From a virus, in the IMG/VR virus record IMGVR_UViG_3300001450_000370, positions 1 to 22,022 of that record: 22,022 nt of DNA; one strand, given 5' to 3'. The translations under genes and the position numbers were made by a program. Every line of letters begins with the position of its first letter. Positions within the stretch are counted from its first letter, which is position 1. A model generated the notes under the pieces. It was not told the origin of the DNA. It was given only the letters and a program-made list of their open reading frames with translations, and ran no database searches. Below are positions 13,161-19,419 of the stretch, one piece after another.

Positions 13161-13425
13161 ATGCTGTTAACACACTATCCCAACATTCAGGATAGATGTG
13201 TATATTGTTAGTTTTAAAGTCTAATATATTATCATACTTTATAGATGACAGTTCTTCATCTCCATAAAAAGATGTTACAGATATTACTCCATCATTTAAG
13301 ATTTCGTATACATCCATTGTTTTATCAATGTCATTTTCAATTATAAATACATCTTTAAAAGATAAATCTTTAAATGTGAAAAACATTGTGTTGCAGTAGT
13401 TTGTTAAATGTTGAAATAAATCCAT
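13159..13425 (-). CDS. Unknown acidic 88-residue protein
   Basis: A small acidic, soluble, probably mixed alpha/beta protein. Hydrophobic-strand pairs (DVFIIEND, GVISVTSFYG, NNIHIYPE) are separated by acidic loops. No family or motif is recognised. It has an A/T-rich leader, a structured stretch 37-95 nt upstream and a strong hairpin at its stop, so it looks like a separately regulated unit. Acidic early phage proteins of this size are sometimes host-takeover or anti-defence factors, but nothing here shows that. Confidence 0.55.
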   Translation of the reverse strand: MDLFQHLTNYCNTMFFTFKDLSFKDVFIIENDIDKTMDVYEILNDGVISVTSFYGDEELSSIKYDNILDFKTNNIHIYPECWDSVLTA

Positions 13426-13461
13426 AGTGTTATATAGTTTAAAGTTTGTATTCTAGATGAT

Positions 13462-13520
13462 TGTTGGATAGACCGTTAAATGGCCGTATGACACCAGGTG
13501 CTTGCACCCATTAACCAACA
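13462..13520 (-). promoter_or_regulatory. Nested-hairpin leader element
   Basis: The stem TGTTGG (13462-13467) / CCAACA (13515-13520) encloses TTAAaTG / CATTAA and a GGTGC / GCACC arm with a tight loop. The stretch is more GC-rich than its surroundings and lies 37 nt upstream of the 88-aa gene on the minus strand, so it may be a 5' leader RNA. It lacks tRNA arms. Confidence 0.35.
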
Positions 13521-13530
13521 TTCCCCACAC

Positions 13531-13547
13531 ATAGTAAGGGTCTTTGT
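13531..13547. repeat. Copy 1 of a 17-bp repeat (ATAGTAAGGGTCTTTGT)
   Basis: This matches 13892-13908 at 16 of 17 bases. The two copies flank the 63-aa gene at 13659-13850. They may be promoter or operator sites for a phage or host regulator. Confidence 0.5.
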
Positions 13548-13592
13548 TAGTGTTATTGTTATTGTCTGTGTTTGTGTCTGTGTTTGTGTTAT
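13541..13592. repeat. GT-rich low-complexity tract
   Basis: The plus strand is an irregular TGTGTTTGTGTC-type repeat (CA-rich on the minus strand) with no credible ORF. It is a non-coding spacer between the terminator at 13614-13648 and the nested-hairpin element. Such an unpaired CA-rich segment could be a leader or protein-binding stretch. Confidence 0.5.
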
Positions 13593-13613
13593 CCGTATAG
13601 TATATATAAGAAT

Positions 13614-13648
13614 AAAAAAAAGGAGCAGTTGCTTATACTTACACTCCT
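13614..13648 (-). terminator. Intrinsic terminator of the 63-aa gene
   Basis: On the minus strand AGGAG (13648-13644) pairs with CTCCT (13625-13621), with a further AGT/ACT pair inside, directly followed by a run of eight T including the last stem base. It begins 10 nt after the stop of the 63-aa gene. This is the most canonical Rho-independent terminator in the window. Confidence 0.7.
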
Positions 13649-13658
13649 ATACTACAGA

Positions 13659-13850
13659 CTACGCTCTAGGCGCAATCTGTAGGCCAACTACGAACTTATC
13701 AAACAAGTCCTCGTTGTATGTAGAGATAATCTCTCCTTGGTGTAGCACACCCTCAGCATCTATATAATCCGCTGTCTTACCGCATCTGATTGCTACTCCG
13801 TTCTTGTCTACGACTGTACTAAATACAGTTACTAATACTAAATTTTCCAT
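13659..13850 (-). CDS. Unknown 63-residue protein, first gene of the leftward block
   Basis: The first minus-strand gene next to the divergent region, with its own terminator. The sequence is beta-like at the start (ENLVLVTVFSTVVDKNGVAIRCG) with one acidic segment (YIDAEGVLHQGEIIS). No family is recognised. The leader (TTAAAACCAATAAAATG) is like those of other genes here. Its base composition is less AT-rich than the small genes further left. A monocistronic early gene is a plausible reading because of the close terminator. Confidence 0.55.
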   Translation of the reverse strand: MENLVLVTVFSTVVDKNGVAIRCGKTADYIDAEGVLHQGEIISTYNEDLFDKFVVGLQIAPRA

Positions 13851-14198
13851 TTTATTGGTTTTAATTAGAGGGGGACATTATTGTCCGAAATATAGTAGGG
13901 GTCTTTGTCTGTGTTGGTACACACATTCGAAGATTCAGCAAATTTTTTATTTTTCCCAGAAATTTTTAATTTTTTAATTTTTTTTATTATCTTTGCCCCC
14001 TAATATTATCGTCCCCAGGTAACCAGACAAGGGACTAGACATCGGATTGCGAACTCTAAATAAGAGGGAAATTTTCTCCGGTAATTAGAAAAAGAATTAA
14101 ATATAAACTCTGATTTGGATGAATTGCACACAGGTACGTGCGGTGAAGTAACACCAAGGACATCATCCATAGGTCTCTGAAAAGAAAGCACTGTCAGA
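13851..14198. promoter_or_regulatory. Divergent intergenic region between the two gene blocks
   Basis: No convincing gene lies here. From left it holds: copy 2 of the 17-bp repeat (13892-13908); a T-rich tract on the plus strand (about 13940-13987); TATCTTTG (13988-13995), matching the Bacteroidota -7 motif; then a leader that can form GTCCC/GGGAC (14011-14015 with 14031-14035) and two tandem 4-bp hairpins, GCAC/GTGC (14126-14141) and GGTG/CACC (14142-14155). Transcription runs away from it on both sides, so it is the likeliest place for early/late promoters and perhaps an origin. No origin repeats are evident. Confidence 0.55.
13892..13908. repeat. Copy 2 of the 17-bp repeat (ATAGTAGGGGTCTTTGT)
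   Basis: It differs from the copy at 13531-13547 by one base and lies about 40 nt upstream of the 63-aa gene start on the minus strand. Both copies sit upstream of a leftward gene, which favours a promoter or operator role. Confidence 0.5.
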
Positions 14199-14336
14199 AT
14201 GAAATTTAAATTTGAAAAAGACACTCAGCCAGGGGGAGAGTTATGTTTAATTCACAACCTGTTAATAAAAGACGTTAAAAAGTTGGTTGAGTGTAAAAGA
14301 TTTTTATATATTTGTCCCCAAACAATATATATATAA
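14199..14336 (+). CDS. Possible 45-residue protein upstream of the GroES-like gene
   Basis: The ORF starts ATGAAATTTAAATTTGAAAA at 14199 and ends at TAA 14336, 3 nt before the GroES-like ATG. It is basic, has three cysteines and a helical centre (NLLIKDVKKLVECKRF). The tight spacing favours a real gene. Against it, a good promoter-like pair (14283-14314) lies inside it. One of the two readings is likely wrong, or the ORF is read only from the upstream promoter. Confidence 0.35.
   Translation: MKFKFEKDTQPGGELCLIHNLLIKDVKKLVECKRFLYICPQTIYI
14283..14314 (+). promoter_or_regulatory. Candidate promoter for the rightward structural block
   Basis: TTGG at 14283 and TATATTTG at 14307-14314 are separated by about 21 nt, matching the Bacteroidota -33/-7 arrangement. 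A start site near 14321 would give a ~20-nt leader to the ATG at 14340. The -7 box is followed by TCCCC, as the box at 13988 is followed by CCCCC. Positional fit is good; chance matches are common in AT-rich DNA. Confidence 0.45.
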
Positions 14337-14339
14337 ATT

Positions 14340-14609
14340 ATGAAATTTACTCCAAACGGATCGTGGGTTGTCCTTCCAGACCCAACAATTACAGAAACAG
14401 AATCAGGTATTATTTTAGATGAAGCAACTTCTATTCAGAATGCTAAACGTTCTAATATATTAGAGGTATTAGCTACTGGTCCTATGTGTACATTTGCTAA
14501 AGTAGGGGATACAGTTATGATAGACCCTAGAACTGAAGCGGTTAAATGTAGATTAGATGATAAAGATCTACTATTAGTTGGTGAGCATCAACTATTAGGT
14601 AAAATGTAA
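14340..14609 (+). CDS. groES-like: GroES-like co-chaperonin
   Basis: The 89-residue protein matches the GroES fold in order: SWVVLPDPTITETESGIILDE contains the first strands and mobile loop (20-30), followed by EVLATGP, then KVGDTVMIDPR, and the final LLLVGEHQLLGKM. These correspond to the family phrases VxxVGxG, VxxGDxVxF and the closing DIxAVV strand. Phage GroES analogues (T4 gp31) cap host GroEL to fold capsid protein. Its place at the head of the packaging/head block agrees with that. At 89 residues it is slightly shorter than bacterial GroES (~97). Its stop overlaps the next ATG as TAATG. No GroEL is encoded here. Confidence 0.8.
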   Translation: MKFTPNGSWVVLPDPTITETESGIILDEATSIQNAKRSNILEVLATGPMCTFAKVGDTVMIDPRTEAVKCRLDDKDLLLVGEHQLLGKM

Positions 14610-14890
14610 TGAAACAACCTATTAAACATACAAAAAAGAAGATAAGTGTAAACGGACGTACTCATAAAGTTGAGTATGACGTTTTTTTATTAATACGTAA
14701 TCAATCATCTGATCTATCAAATCATATAGCTGCTTTATATAAGTATGTTCAAATATATGACGCTAAGAAAACACACACAGAAGATGAAGAGATATTATAT
14801 ACTTACTGCACTCAGCAAGAAGATATTATTAATATTATAGATTACATTAAAGAACAAGAAGATGAAAAAGAAACTAACGATAAAGATTAA
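14609..14890 (+). CDS. Unknown 93-residue protein
   Basis: Not recognised. The N-terminus is basic (KQPIKHTKKKISVNGRTHKVEYDV); the rest is helical (LSNHIAALYKYVQIYDAKK) and ends in an acidic run (EQEDEKETNDKD). It begins in a TAATG overlap with the GroES-like gene and overlaps the start of the winged-helix gene by 29 nt, so it is translated as part of this operon. No catalytic or metal-binding motif is visible. Confidence 0.6.
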   Translation: MKQPIKHTKKKISVNGRTHKVEYDVFLLIRNQSSDLSNHIAALYKYVQIYDAKKTHTEDEEILYTYCTQQEDIINIIDYIKEQEDEKETNDKD

Positions 14891-15191
14891 TAGTACGTAT
14901 AAGTACTTACAGGTCTGGAATGGGATTTTTAATCTCACTAATAAAGAGTTAGAAATATTATCTGTATTCATTGATGTACAAAGTACTTCTAAAGAGAAAA
15001 ATCTTAGTAGTATGTCTAATAAAAAAGAAGTAGCTGAGAAACTTTTAATTAAAGATCCTAACACTTTAAATAACTATATAAAGAAGTTTAAAGATAAAGG
15101 GGTATTAAGATTAAAGAGTAATAACTACACTTTAAATAACTTATTAGACCCAAATACTGATACTGTAGAAATAAATTTACTAAAACAATGA
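14862..15191 (+). CDS. Winged-helix DNA-binding protein
   Basis: The 109-residue basic protein has a winged helix-turn-helix pattern: LTNKELEILSVFID (helix 1), NKKEVAEKLLIKDPNTLNNYIKKFKDKG (helix-turn-recognition helix), then VLRLKSNNYTLNNLL as the wing. MarR-, RepA- and phage regulator-type wHTHs share this. It could regulate the switch to structural genes or act in packaging. Another wHTH candidate is the protein upstream of the helicase, with no obvious similarity. The start at 14862 is one of several close Met codons (MKKKLTIKIN). The stop overlaps the next small ORF by 4 nt (ATGA at 15188-15191). Confidence 0.65.
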   Translation: MKKKLTIKINSTYKYLQVWNGIFNLTNKELEILSVFIDVQSTSKEKNLSSMSNKKEVAEKLLIKDPNTLNNYIKKFKDKGVLRLKSNNYTLNNLLDPNTDTVEINLLKQ

Positions 15192-15307
15192 GAGGATCAG
15201 AGGATTTAATTTTCACATCGTTTACGGTGGGAAACTACGAAATATTTATATTTCAAAACCCAGAAGGAGAATTAATAACTGTAAAAACATATAAATATGG
15301 AGAATGA
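15188..15307 (+). CDS. 39-residue bridging ORF
   Basis: The ORF starts with an ATGA overlap on the winged-helix gene's stop and ends at TGA 15307, 11 nt inside the zinc-protein gene. The sequence is beta-hairpin-like (DLIFTSFTVGNYEIFIFQNP, then ELITVKTYKYG). It fills the only gap between the two genes, and stop-start overlaps at both ends support translation. No family is recognised. Confidence 0.5.
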   Translation: MRGSEDLIFTSFTVGNYEIFIFQNPEGELITVKTYKYGE

Positions 15308-15656
15308 AGATAAAAATAAAGATAAGCATGAAAAGTTATATCATAAGGAACCTAGTTTCTTTCAAATGGCTAAGAACTTTGCAGCCTCTGCGAGTAAACA
15401 TATAGCTAATGGTATGAAACTAGTAACTCAAGAAGTATATATGGATAGATTAGATGAATGTAATAAATGCCCGCACTTATTAGAAAAGAAAAAGAGGTGT
15501 GGTTTGTGTGGGTGTGGTTTAGAGCATAAAGCTAAATGGGAAACTTCAGAATGTCCTGATATACCTTCTAGGTGGAATATTAAGAATGAGTCTGATACAG
15601 ATGTTAACTACCCAAGAACTGGTGGATTATCCCCAGATACAGGACCAAGAAATTAA
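15297..15656 (+). CDS. Zinc-binding protein with Cys cluster
   Basis: The 119-residue protein has a charged N-terminus (ENEDKNKDKHEK), an amphipathic helix (FFQMAKNFAASASKHIANGM) and then a compact metal-binding cluster: C55, C58, C68, C71, C73 and C86 in CNKCP, RCGLCGCGL and SECP. The tail is Gly/Pro-rich. The pattern fits a small zinc-ribbon domain fused to a helix. Its TAA overlaps the IHF-like ATG (TAATG), so the two are probably made together; a DNA-condensing or packaging role is possible. I cannot name the family with certainty. Confidence 0.6.
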   Translation: MENEDKNKDKHEKLYHKEPSFFQMAKNFAASASKHIANGMKLVTQEVYMDRLDECNKCPHLLEKKKRCGLCGCGLEHKAKWETSECPDIPSRWNIKNESDTDVNYPRTGGLSPDTGPRN

Positions 15657-15886
15657 TGGATAGAGATAAAAGAGAGATAATACACTACTTAGCTAACAAA
15701 TATAACTTACCTTTGAGTAAAATAGAGGAGATGGTAAATCATCAATTTAAAGTTGTAGCAACAGTAATGGGAGAAGGGAATTTCTCTACTATACGTATCC
15801 CATACTTTGGTAAGTTCTCAGTAAACCCTAATAGAGTTAAACATATAAATAGATTAAAGAATGAAAGTAGTAAGAATAAAAATTAA
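15656..15886 (+). CDS. IHF/HU-like DNA-bending protein
   Basis: This 76-residue protein follows the HU/IHF plan: two N-terminal helices (KREIIHYLANKYNLPLSKIEEMVNHQFKVVATVM), then STIRIPYFGKFSVNPNRV, matching the family's beta segment before the DNA arm (GFGxFxVxxR). It is shorter than host HU (~90), with a reduced arm and a basic tail (NRLKNESSKNKN). HU/IHF subunits are a recurrent feature of crAss-like phage structural operons. It would bend or compact phage DNA, or help at an origin or packaging site. It overlaps the next ORF by 26 nt. Confidence 0.75.
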   Translation: MDRDKREIIHYLANKYNLPLSKIEEMVNHQFKVVATVMGEGNFSTIRIPYFGKFSVNPNRVKHINRLKNESSKNKN

Positions 15887-16004
15887 GTACATACTCCACA
15901 GAATGGGGTTTCATAATGATAAGTGTAGGAGGAGATTATTTTCTACAGAAGCAGATTATATTTGTACAGTTACAGGGAATACACATAAAAAATGTACATT
16001 GTAA
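15861..16004 (+). CDS. 47-residue basic bridging ORF
   Basis: The ORF starts at 15861 inside the 3' end of the IHF-like gene and ends at TAA 16002-16004, sharing one base with the next ATG (TAATG). It is very basic (MKVVRIKIKY, KCRRRLF, THKKCTL) with three cysteines. There is no known family. TAATG coupling and lack of another gene in the gap argue for it. Confidence 0.45.
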   Translation: MKVVRIKIKYILHRMGFHNDKCRRRLFSTEADYICTVTGNTHKKCTL

Positions 16005-16207
16005 TGGGGGATGAAGATATAGATATTTTATTAAGGATGGGATTTTGGGTTCAAGTAAATCCAGTAAAAATCAATAATAAACAGATGTGGAATTGTGAGT
16101 TATACAAAAAAACTAAAAAAACTTGGGATTCATATAAAGTTAAGTCTTTTAAAACCCCTAATAAGTGTTACGACTGGGCATTATCAATATTAACAGTAAA
16201 TTATTAA
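16004..16207 (+). CDS. Unknown 67-residue protein
   Basis: I choose the ATG at 16004, which overlaps the preceding stop as TAATG, over an in-frame ATG at 15992 that adds only MYIV. The protein starts acidic (MGDEDIDILLRMGF) and becomes basic and aromatic (NNKQMWNCELYKKTKKTWDSYK), ending in CYDWALSILTVNY. No family is recognised; there is no membrane segment. Confidence 0.5.
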   Translation: MGDEDIDILLRMGFWVQVNPVKINNKQMWNCELYKKTKKTWDSYKVKSFKTPNKCYDWALSILTVNY

Positions 16208-16209
16208 TT

Positions 16210-16416
16210 ATGGCAAAGTTCAAATGTAATAAGTGCGGTGCAACTAGAGAATTACAAAAAACTACTACAATATTAGTGGGAGAGAAGTGGGTTACTAAAG
16301 AGTCTCTATGTACATGTGAAGATAATAAGTATATGTCACAAGTATACGATGAGAGTTATGCTGGGTTCCCAAATTTAAAAAGAACTGAAGAATCACTAAC
16401 CAAGAAAAATAAATAA
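16210..16416 (+). CDS. Small zinc-ribbon protein
   Basis: The start is taken at ATG 16210, 2 nt after the previous stop. A longer in-frame start (16165) would run through that gene and add a non-conserved-looking extension. The 68-residue protein has CNKCG at 6-10 and CTC at 34-36, spaced like a zinc ribbon or rubredoxin-like knuckle, with beta strands between (TILVGEKWVTKE). The tail is basic. It may bind nucleic acid or a packaging protein; the role is unknown. Confidence 0.6.
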   Translation: MAKFKCNKCGATRELQKTTTILVGEKWVTKESLCTCEDNKYMSQVYDESYAGFPNLKRTEESLTKKNK

Positions 16417-16417
16417 T

Positions 16418-16645
16418 ATGGTATTTAGAAAACATTTAAAAGCTACTATAGCATCCAAAGGAGTTGTTAGGGGTAGAAGATGGTTTACAAAAGTAAATAA
16501 GAACGGAACTCTTAAAGAGATTAAAATGGTATTTCACCCAGAAGATTATGCAAAAGCTAATCCAAATAGGAAGTTATATGGAGACAGAAAGTTATTAGAA
16601 ATATTAGAAAAAAATAAAGAATTATTAAATGAGATTGACGGATGA
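16418..16645 (+). CDS. Basic 75-residue protein
   Basis: A strongly basic protein (MVFRKHLKATIASKG, VVRGRRWFTKVNKNGTLKEIK) with a central FHPEDYAKANPNRKLYGDRK and a C-terminal helix (LLEILEKNKELLNEI). The last 17 nt overlap the start of the next gene. No family is recognised. Charge and position just upstream of the packaging genes would suit a DNA- or RNA-binding role. Confidence 0.55.
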   Translation: MVFRKHLKATIASKGVVRGRRWFTKVNKNGTLKEIKMVFHPEDYAKANPNRKLYGDRKLLEILEKNKELLNEIDG

Positions 16646-17153
16646 TTTAATATTTATAAAAGATGGTAAATTAGCTATGCCTAGCGCATATGCATGTACT
16701 ATTCTTGAGTTTAAAGGTTTGAGTCCAGAAGAATTGTCTTTTGTGTACTTTATGGTGGATCATAGATCTCCATATGCTGTATATGAATGGGAACAACGTA
16801 TAAAAGAGGTTAAGGAGAGTATATTTGATAAAAAATCTAAATGGACTCCAACAACTAAAGTTATGGCTGCTTGTGGTAAATATGAAAAACTTATAGAAAC
16901 ATCTGCGGTTAGATTACTTAAAGCTGCAAAAGAATCTATAGTAAAATTAGAAAAATACTTTAGAACTATAGACCTTACGTTATTAGATGATAGAGATAAA
17001 CCTATATATTCAGCTAAGGATCTTATATCTAACCTTGAAAAAATGGGGAAAGTTGTAGATGGATTGACTAAGTTAGAAGATATAGTAAAAAGAGAAGAGC
17101 AGGCAGCCAACTCAAATAGGGGAGGTGTAGAAGTTAATAAATATAATATGTAA
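16629..17153 (+). CDS. Candidate terminase small subunit
   Basis: A 174-residue, largely helical protein two genes upstream of the large terminase. It contains LSPEELSFVYFMVDHRSPYAVYEWEQR near the N-terminus, a long helical middle (ETSAVRLLKAAKESIVKLEKYF) and a C-terminal helix (SNLEKMGKVVDGLTKLEDIVKREEQ) that may form a coiled coil. Terminase small subunits are short, helical, oligomerising proteins in this position, so that is the working call. I cannot see a clear HTH or family signature. Its TAA overlaps the next ATG (TAATG). Confidence 0.45.
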   Translation: MRLTDDLIFIKDGKLAMPSAYACTILEFKGLSPEELSFVYFMVDHRSPYAVYEWEQRIKEVKESIFDKKSKWTPTTKVMAACGKYEKLIETSAVRLLKAAKESIVKLEKYFRTIDLTLLDDRDKPIYSAKDLISNLEKMGKVVDGLTKLEDIVKREEQAANSNRGGVEVNKYNM

Positions 17154-17419
17154 TGGATTTTATGGAAGATATAGAACTGTATAACCTTGCAATGGATAAT
17201 GCGTATGCATTAATTGTTGGGGATATGAAATTAGACGAGATGATTATAGAATTAGATAATGAAGATGAAGAGGACGACATCCTACCTTTACCTTTTAACC
17301 CGTTTTCTGGGAATAAAATATCTAACTCTATGATAGATATTGTTATCAATCATTATACAGGACTAGAAGAGTATGAGAAGTGTGCTCGATTAGTGAAAGT
17401 TAAAGAGAAGAATGCTTAA
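17153..17419 (+). CDS. Acidic 88-residue protein upstream of terminase
   Basis: Highly acidic in the middle (ELDNEDEEDDILPLPF), with helical ends (MEDIELYNLAMDNAYALIVGD and MIDIVINHYTGLEEYEKCARL). It overlaps the terminase start by 8 nt and the preceding gene by the TAATG junction, so it belongs to the packaging operon. It could be a terminase accessory or a second small-subunit component. No family is recognised. Confidence 0.6.
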   Translation: MDFMEDIELYNLAMDNAYALIVGDMKLDEMIIELDNEDEEDDILPLPFNPFSGNKISNSMIDIVINHYTGLEEYEKCARLVKVKEKNA

Positions 17420-19391
17420 GAATACAGATAGAGTTAGACAATCTGCATTAAATTTTCTTAGGAGTGGTTATTATACTGAAGCACTTCCAGGAACTAAGGA
17501 TTACTATGACTTTTGGGATGAGGAAAAAAATAGATGTCTGTATGGGTTAACGGTAGATAAAGGAACAGAAGATGAGTTGTATATTACAGGTTTTCATTAT
17601 TTTTATTTAAACTATTGTCCTATTGATAGGGCTATAGATGAAAAAATGCCTGATGGTACTATACAAGCTAGGCGTGAAAGAACTTTCCCAGCATTTTATG
17701 ATGGAGATTATGAATACTTCTATGAGATAGAAACAGCTAGGACTAATAATAAACATATGATTGTTCTTAAGGCAAGAAGAAAAGGATATTCATATAAAGC
17801 TGGTAGTATGCTAGCTAGAAATTACTTTTTTGTAAAGAATTCTAAGAACTTCGTTTTTGCAGGGCAGAAAGAATACCTAATTGGGGATGGACTGTTATCG
17901 AAGGCTTGGGAATTCTTATCTTTTATAGATGATCATACAGCATGGGCACAACCAAGACTTAGGGATAGAGAAATGTCTAAGATGTCTGGATATAAGAAAA
18001 AAGTGAACGGAGTAGACATTGAAATGGGTATGAAGTCACAAATTATAGGAGTGAGTCTAAAAGATAATCCAGACAAAGTGAGGGGAAAGGCGGGGGAACT
18101 CGTTTTCTTTGAAGAAGCAGGTTCCTTCCCCGGACTACTCAAAGCTTGGGAAGTAACAATGCCAACTATGCGTCAAGGGTCTAAAACATTAGGGATGATG
18201 GTTGCATTTGGTACAGGTGGTACAGAAGGTGCAGACTTTGAAGCTATGGAAGAGATATTTTATAATCCAGAAGCATATGATTGTATGGATTATGATAATA
18301 TATGGGATGAAGGGTCTTTAGGTAGTAAATGTGGGTATTTTATCCCTATTTACAAAAACCTAGATGGATTTATTGACCCTCAAGGTAATTCTATGAAAGA
18401 GGGAGCTGTAGCCTACGAAGAAGAGATGAGGAATAAGAAGAAGGGGGCTGCAGATGCAAAATCATTAGATCAATATATAGCTGAACATCCTTTTTCCCCA
18501 CAAGAGGCTACATTACAAGTTACAGCTAATTTATTTGATGTAGCATCTTTACAAGAACAATATAATATGGTTAAGGCTAAAAATTTAACATCAATAGGAA
18601 CTATAGGAGATTTATACCATGATACAAAAGGTAATGTTAAATTTAAAATTAATGGGGACTTAAGACAAATAACTAAGTATCCACATCGTAAAGATGATGA
18701 TACTACTGGTGGTGTTGTTATATATGAATCCCCTTATAAGAATGCAGCAAACCAAGTACCTTTAAATATGTATATAATTTGTCATGATCCATACGGGCAA
18801 AGTCAAGCAGCAGATTCAAGTTCATTAGGAGCTGCATATGTTATTAAACGTGTGAATAATATATCTAGTCCAGATGATATTATAGTTGCTAGTTATGTTG
18901 GAAGGCCGCAAAGTTCAGATGACTTTAATAGGAACTTATTCTTATTATCAGATTATTATGGATGTAAGATTGGATTTGAGAATGACCGAGGTGAGGTAAT
19001 ACCTTACGCTAAAAGATTTAGAAAGATGCATAAATTGCAAGAAGAGTTTGAAATGCTAGATAAAAAAGAATTACAATCTAGAAATGTTAAACGTCAATAT
19101 GGTATGCATATGACGGAGGCAAGAAAGAAGCAAGGAGAGATTTATATTAGAGATTGGTTAAATACTCCTAGATCTACTAATGTAGATGGGAAAAAAACTC
19201 TAAATTTGCATAAAATATATGACTTAGCATTTTTAACGGAGTTAATTAAATTTAATCATAAAGGCAATTTTGATAGGGTGATGGCATTCATGATTGGGAT
19301 GTATCATACAAGAGAGTTGTATAATGCGGAAGTAAAAGATGTATTAGAGGATGGAACTACGGATGAGTGGTTCGAAAGGAATTTTTATTAG
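17412..19391 (+). CDS. terL: Terminase large subunit (packaging ATPase-nuclease)
   Basis: The protein pumps DNA into the prohead and cuts the concatemer. In 659 residues the ATPase half shows KARRKGYSYKAG (120-131) where Walker A belongs, without GK[ST]; Walker B LVFFEE at 230-235 with catalytic E235; and a coupling-motif candidate AFGTGGT at 265-271. The RNase H-like nuclease half has D459 (ICHDPYG), E523/D525 (GFENDRGE) and D621 (NFDRVMA) as the acidic triad. The N-terminal ~110 residues are an extra segment. Domain order and length are normal for large terminases; the Walker A form is a deviant but known type in phages. A strong hairpin follows before the portal gene. Confidence 0.9.
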   Translation: MLKNTDRVRQSALNFLRSGYYTEALPGTKDYYDFWDEEKNRCLYGLTVDKGTEDELYITGFHYFYLNYCPIDRAIDEKMPDGTIQARRERTFPAFYDGDYEYFYEIETARTNNKHMIVLKARRKGYSYKAGSMLARNYFFVKNSKNFVFAGQKEYLIGDGLLSKAWEFLSFIDDHTAWAQPRLRDREMSKMSGYKKKVNGVDIEMGMKSQIIGVSLKDNPDKVRGKAGELVFFEEAGSFPGLLKAWEVTMPTMRQGSKTLGMMVAFGTGGTEGADFEAMEEIFYNPEAYDCMDYDNIWDEGSLGSKCGYFIPIYKNLDGFIDPQGNSMKEGAVAYEEEMRNKKKGAADAKSLDQYIAEHPFSPQEATLQVTANLFDVASLQEQYNMVKAKNLTSIGTIGDLYHDTKGNVKFKINGDLRQITKYPHRKDDDTTGGVVIYESPYKNAANQVPLNMYIICHDPYGQSQAADSSSLGAAYVIKRVNNISSPDDIIVASYVGRPQSSDDFNRNLFLLSDYYGCKIGFENDRGEVIPYAKRFRKMHKLQEEFEMLDKKELQSRNVKRQYGMHMTEARKKQGEIYIRDWLNTPRSTNVDGKKTLNLHKIYDLAFLTELIKFNHKGNFDRVMAFMIGMYHTRELYNAEVKDVLEDGTTDEWFERNFY

Positions 19392-19419
19392 TGGTATATT
19401 TATAAACACTGGGGTAATA

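Noticed and set aside
13457-13522. 22-codon minus-strand ORF (MLVNGCKHLVSYGH...) in the nested-hairpin region
   Set aside because: Too short, coincides with the stems, and has no stop-start link to a neighbour.
13498-13767. Plus-strand 89-codon ORF through the GT-rich tract
   Set aside because: The Val/Cys-repetitive translation comes from low-complexity DNA, and it runs opposite to a terminator and the 63-aa gene.
14006-14224. Minus-strand 72-codon ORF in the divergent region
   Set aside because: No A/T-rich leader like real genes, unconvincing composition, and it overlaps the structured leader and the start of the rightward ORF.
15957-15964. TATATTTG promoter-like box upstream of the 67-aa gene
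   Set aside because: It lies inside a coupled ORF, has no -33 partner, and the 8-mer pattern is common by chance in this AT-rich sequence.
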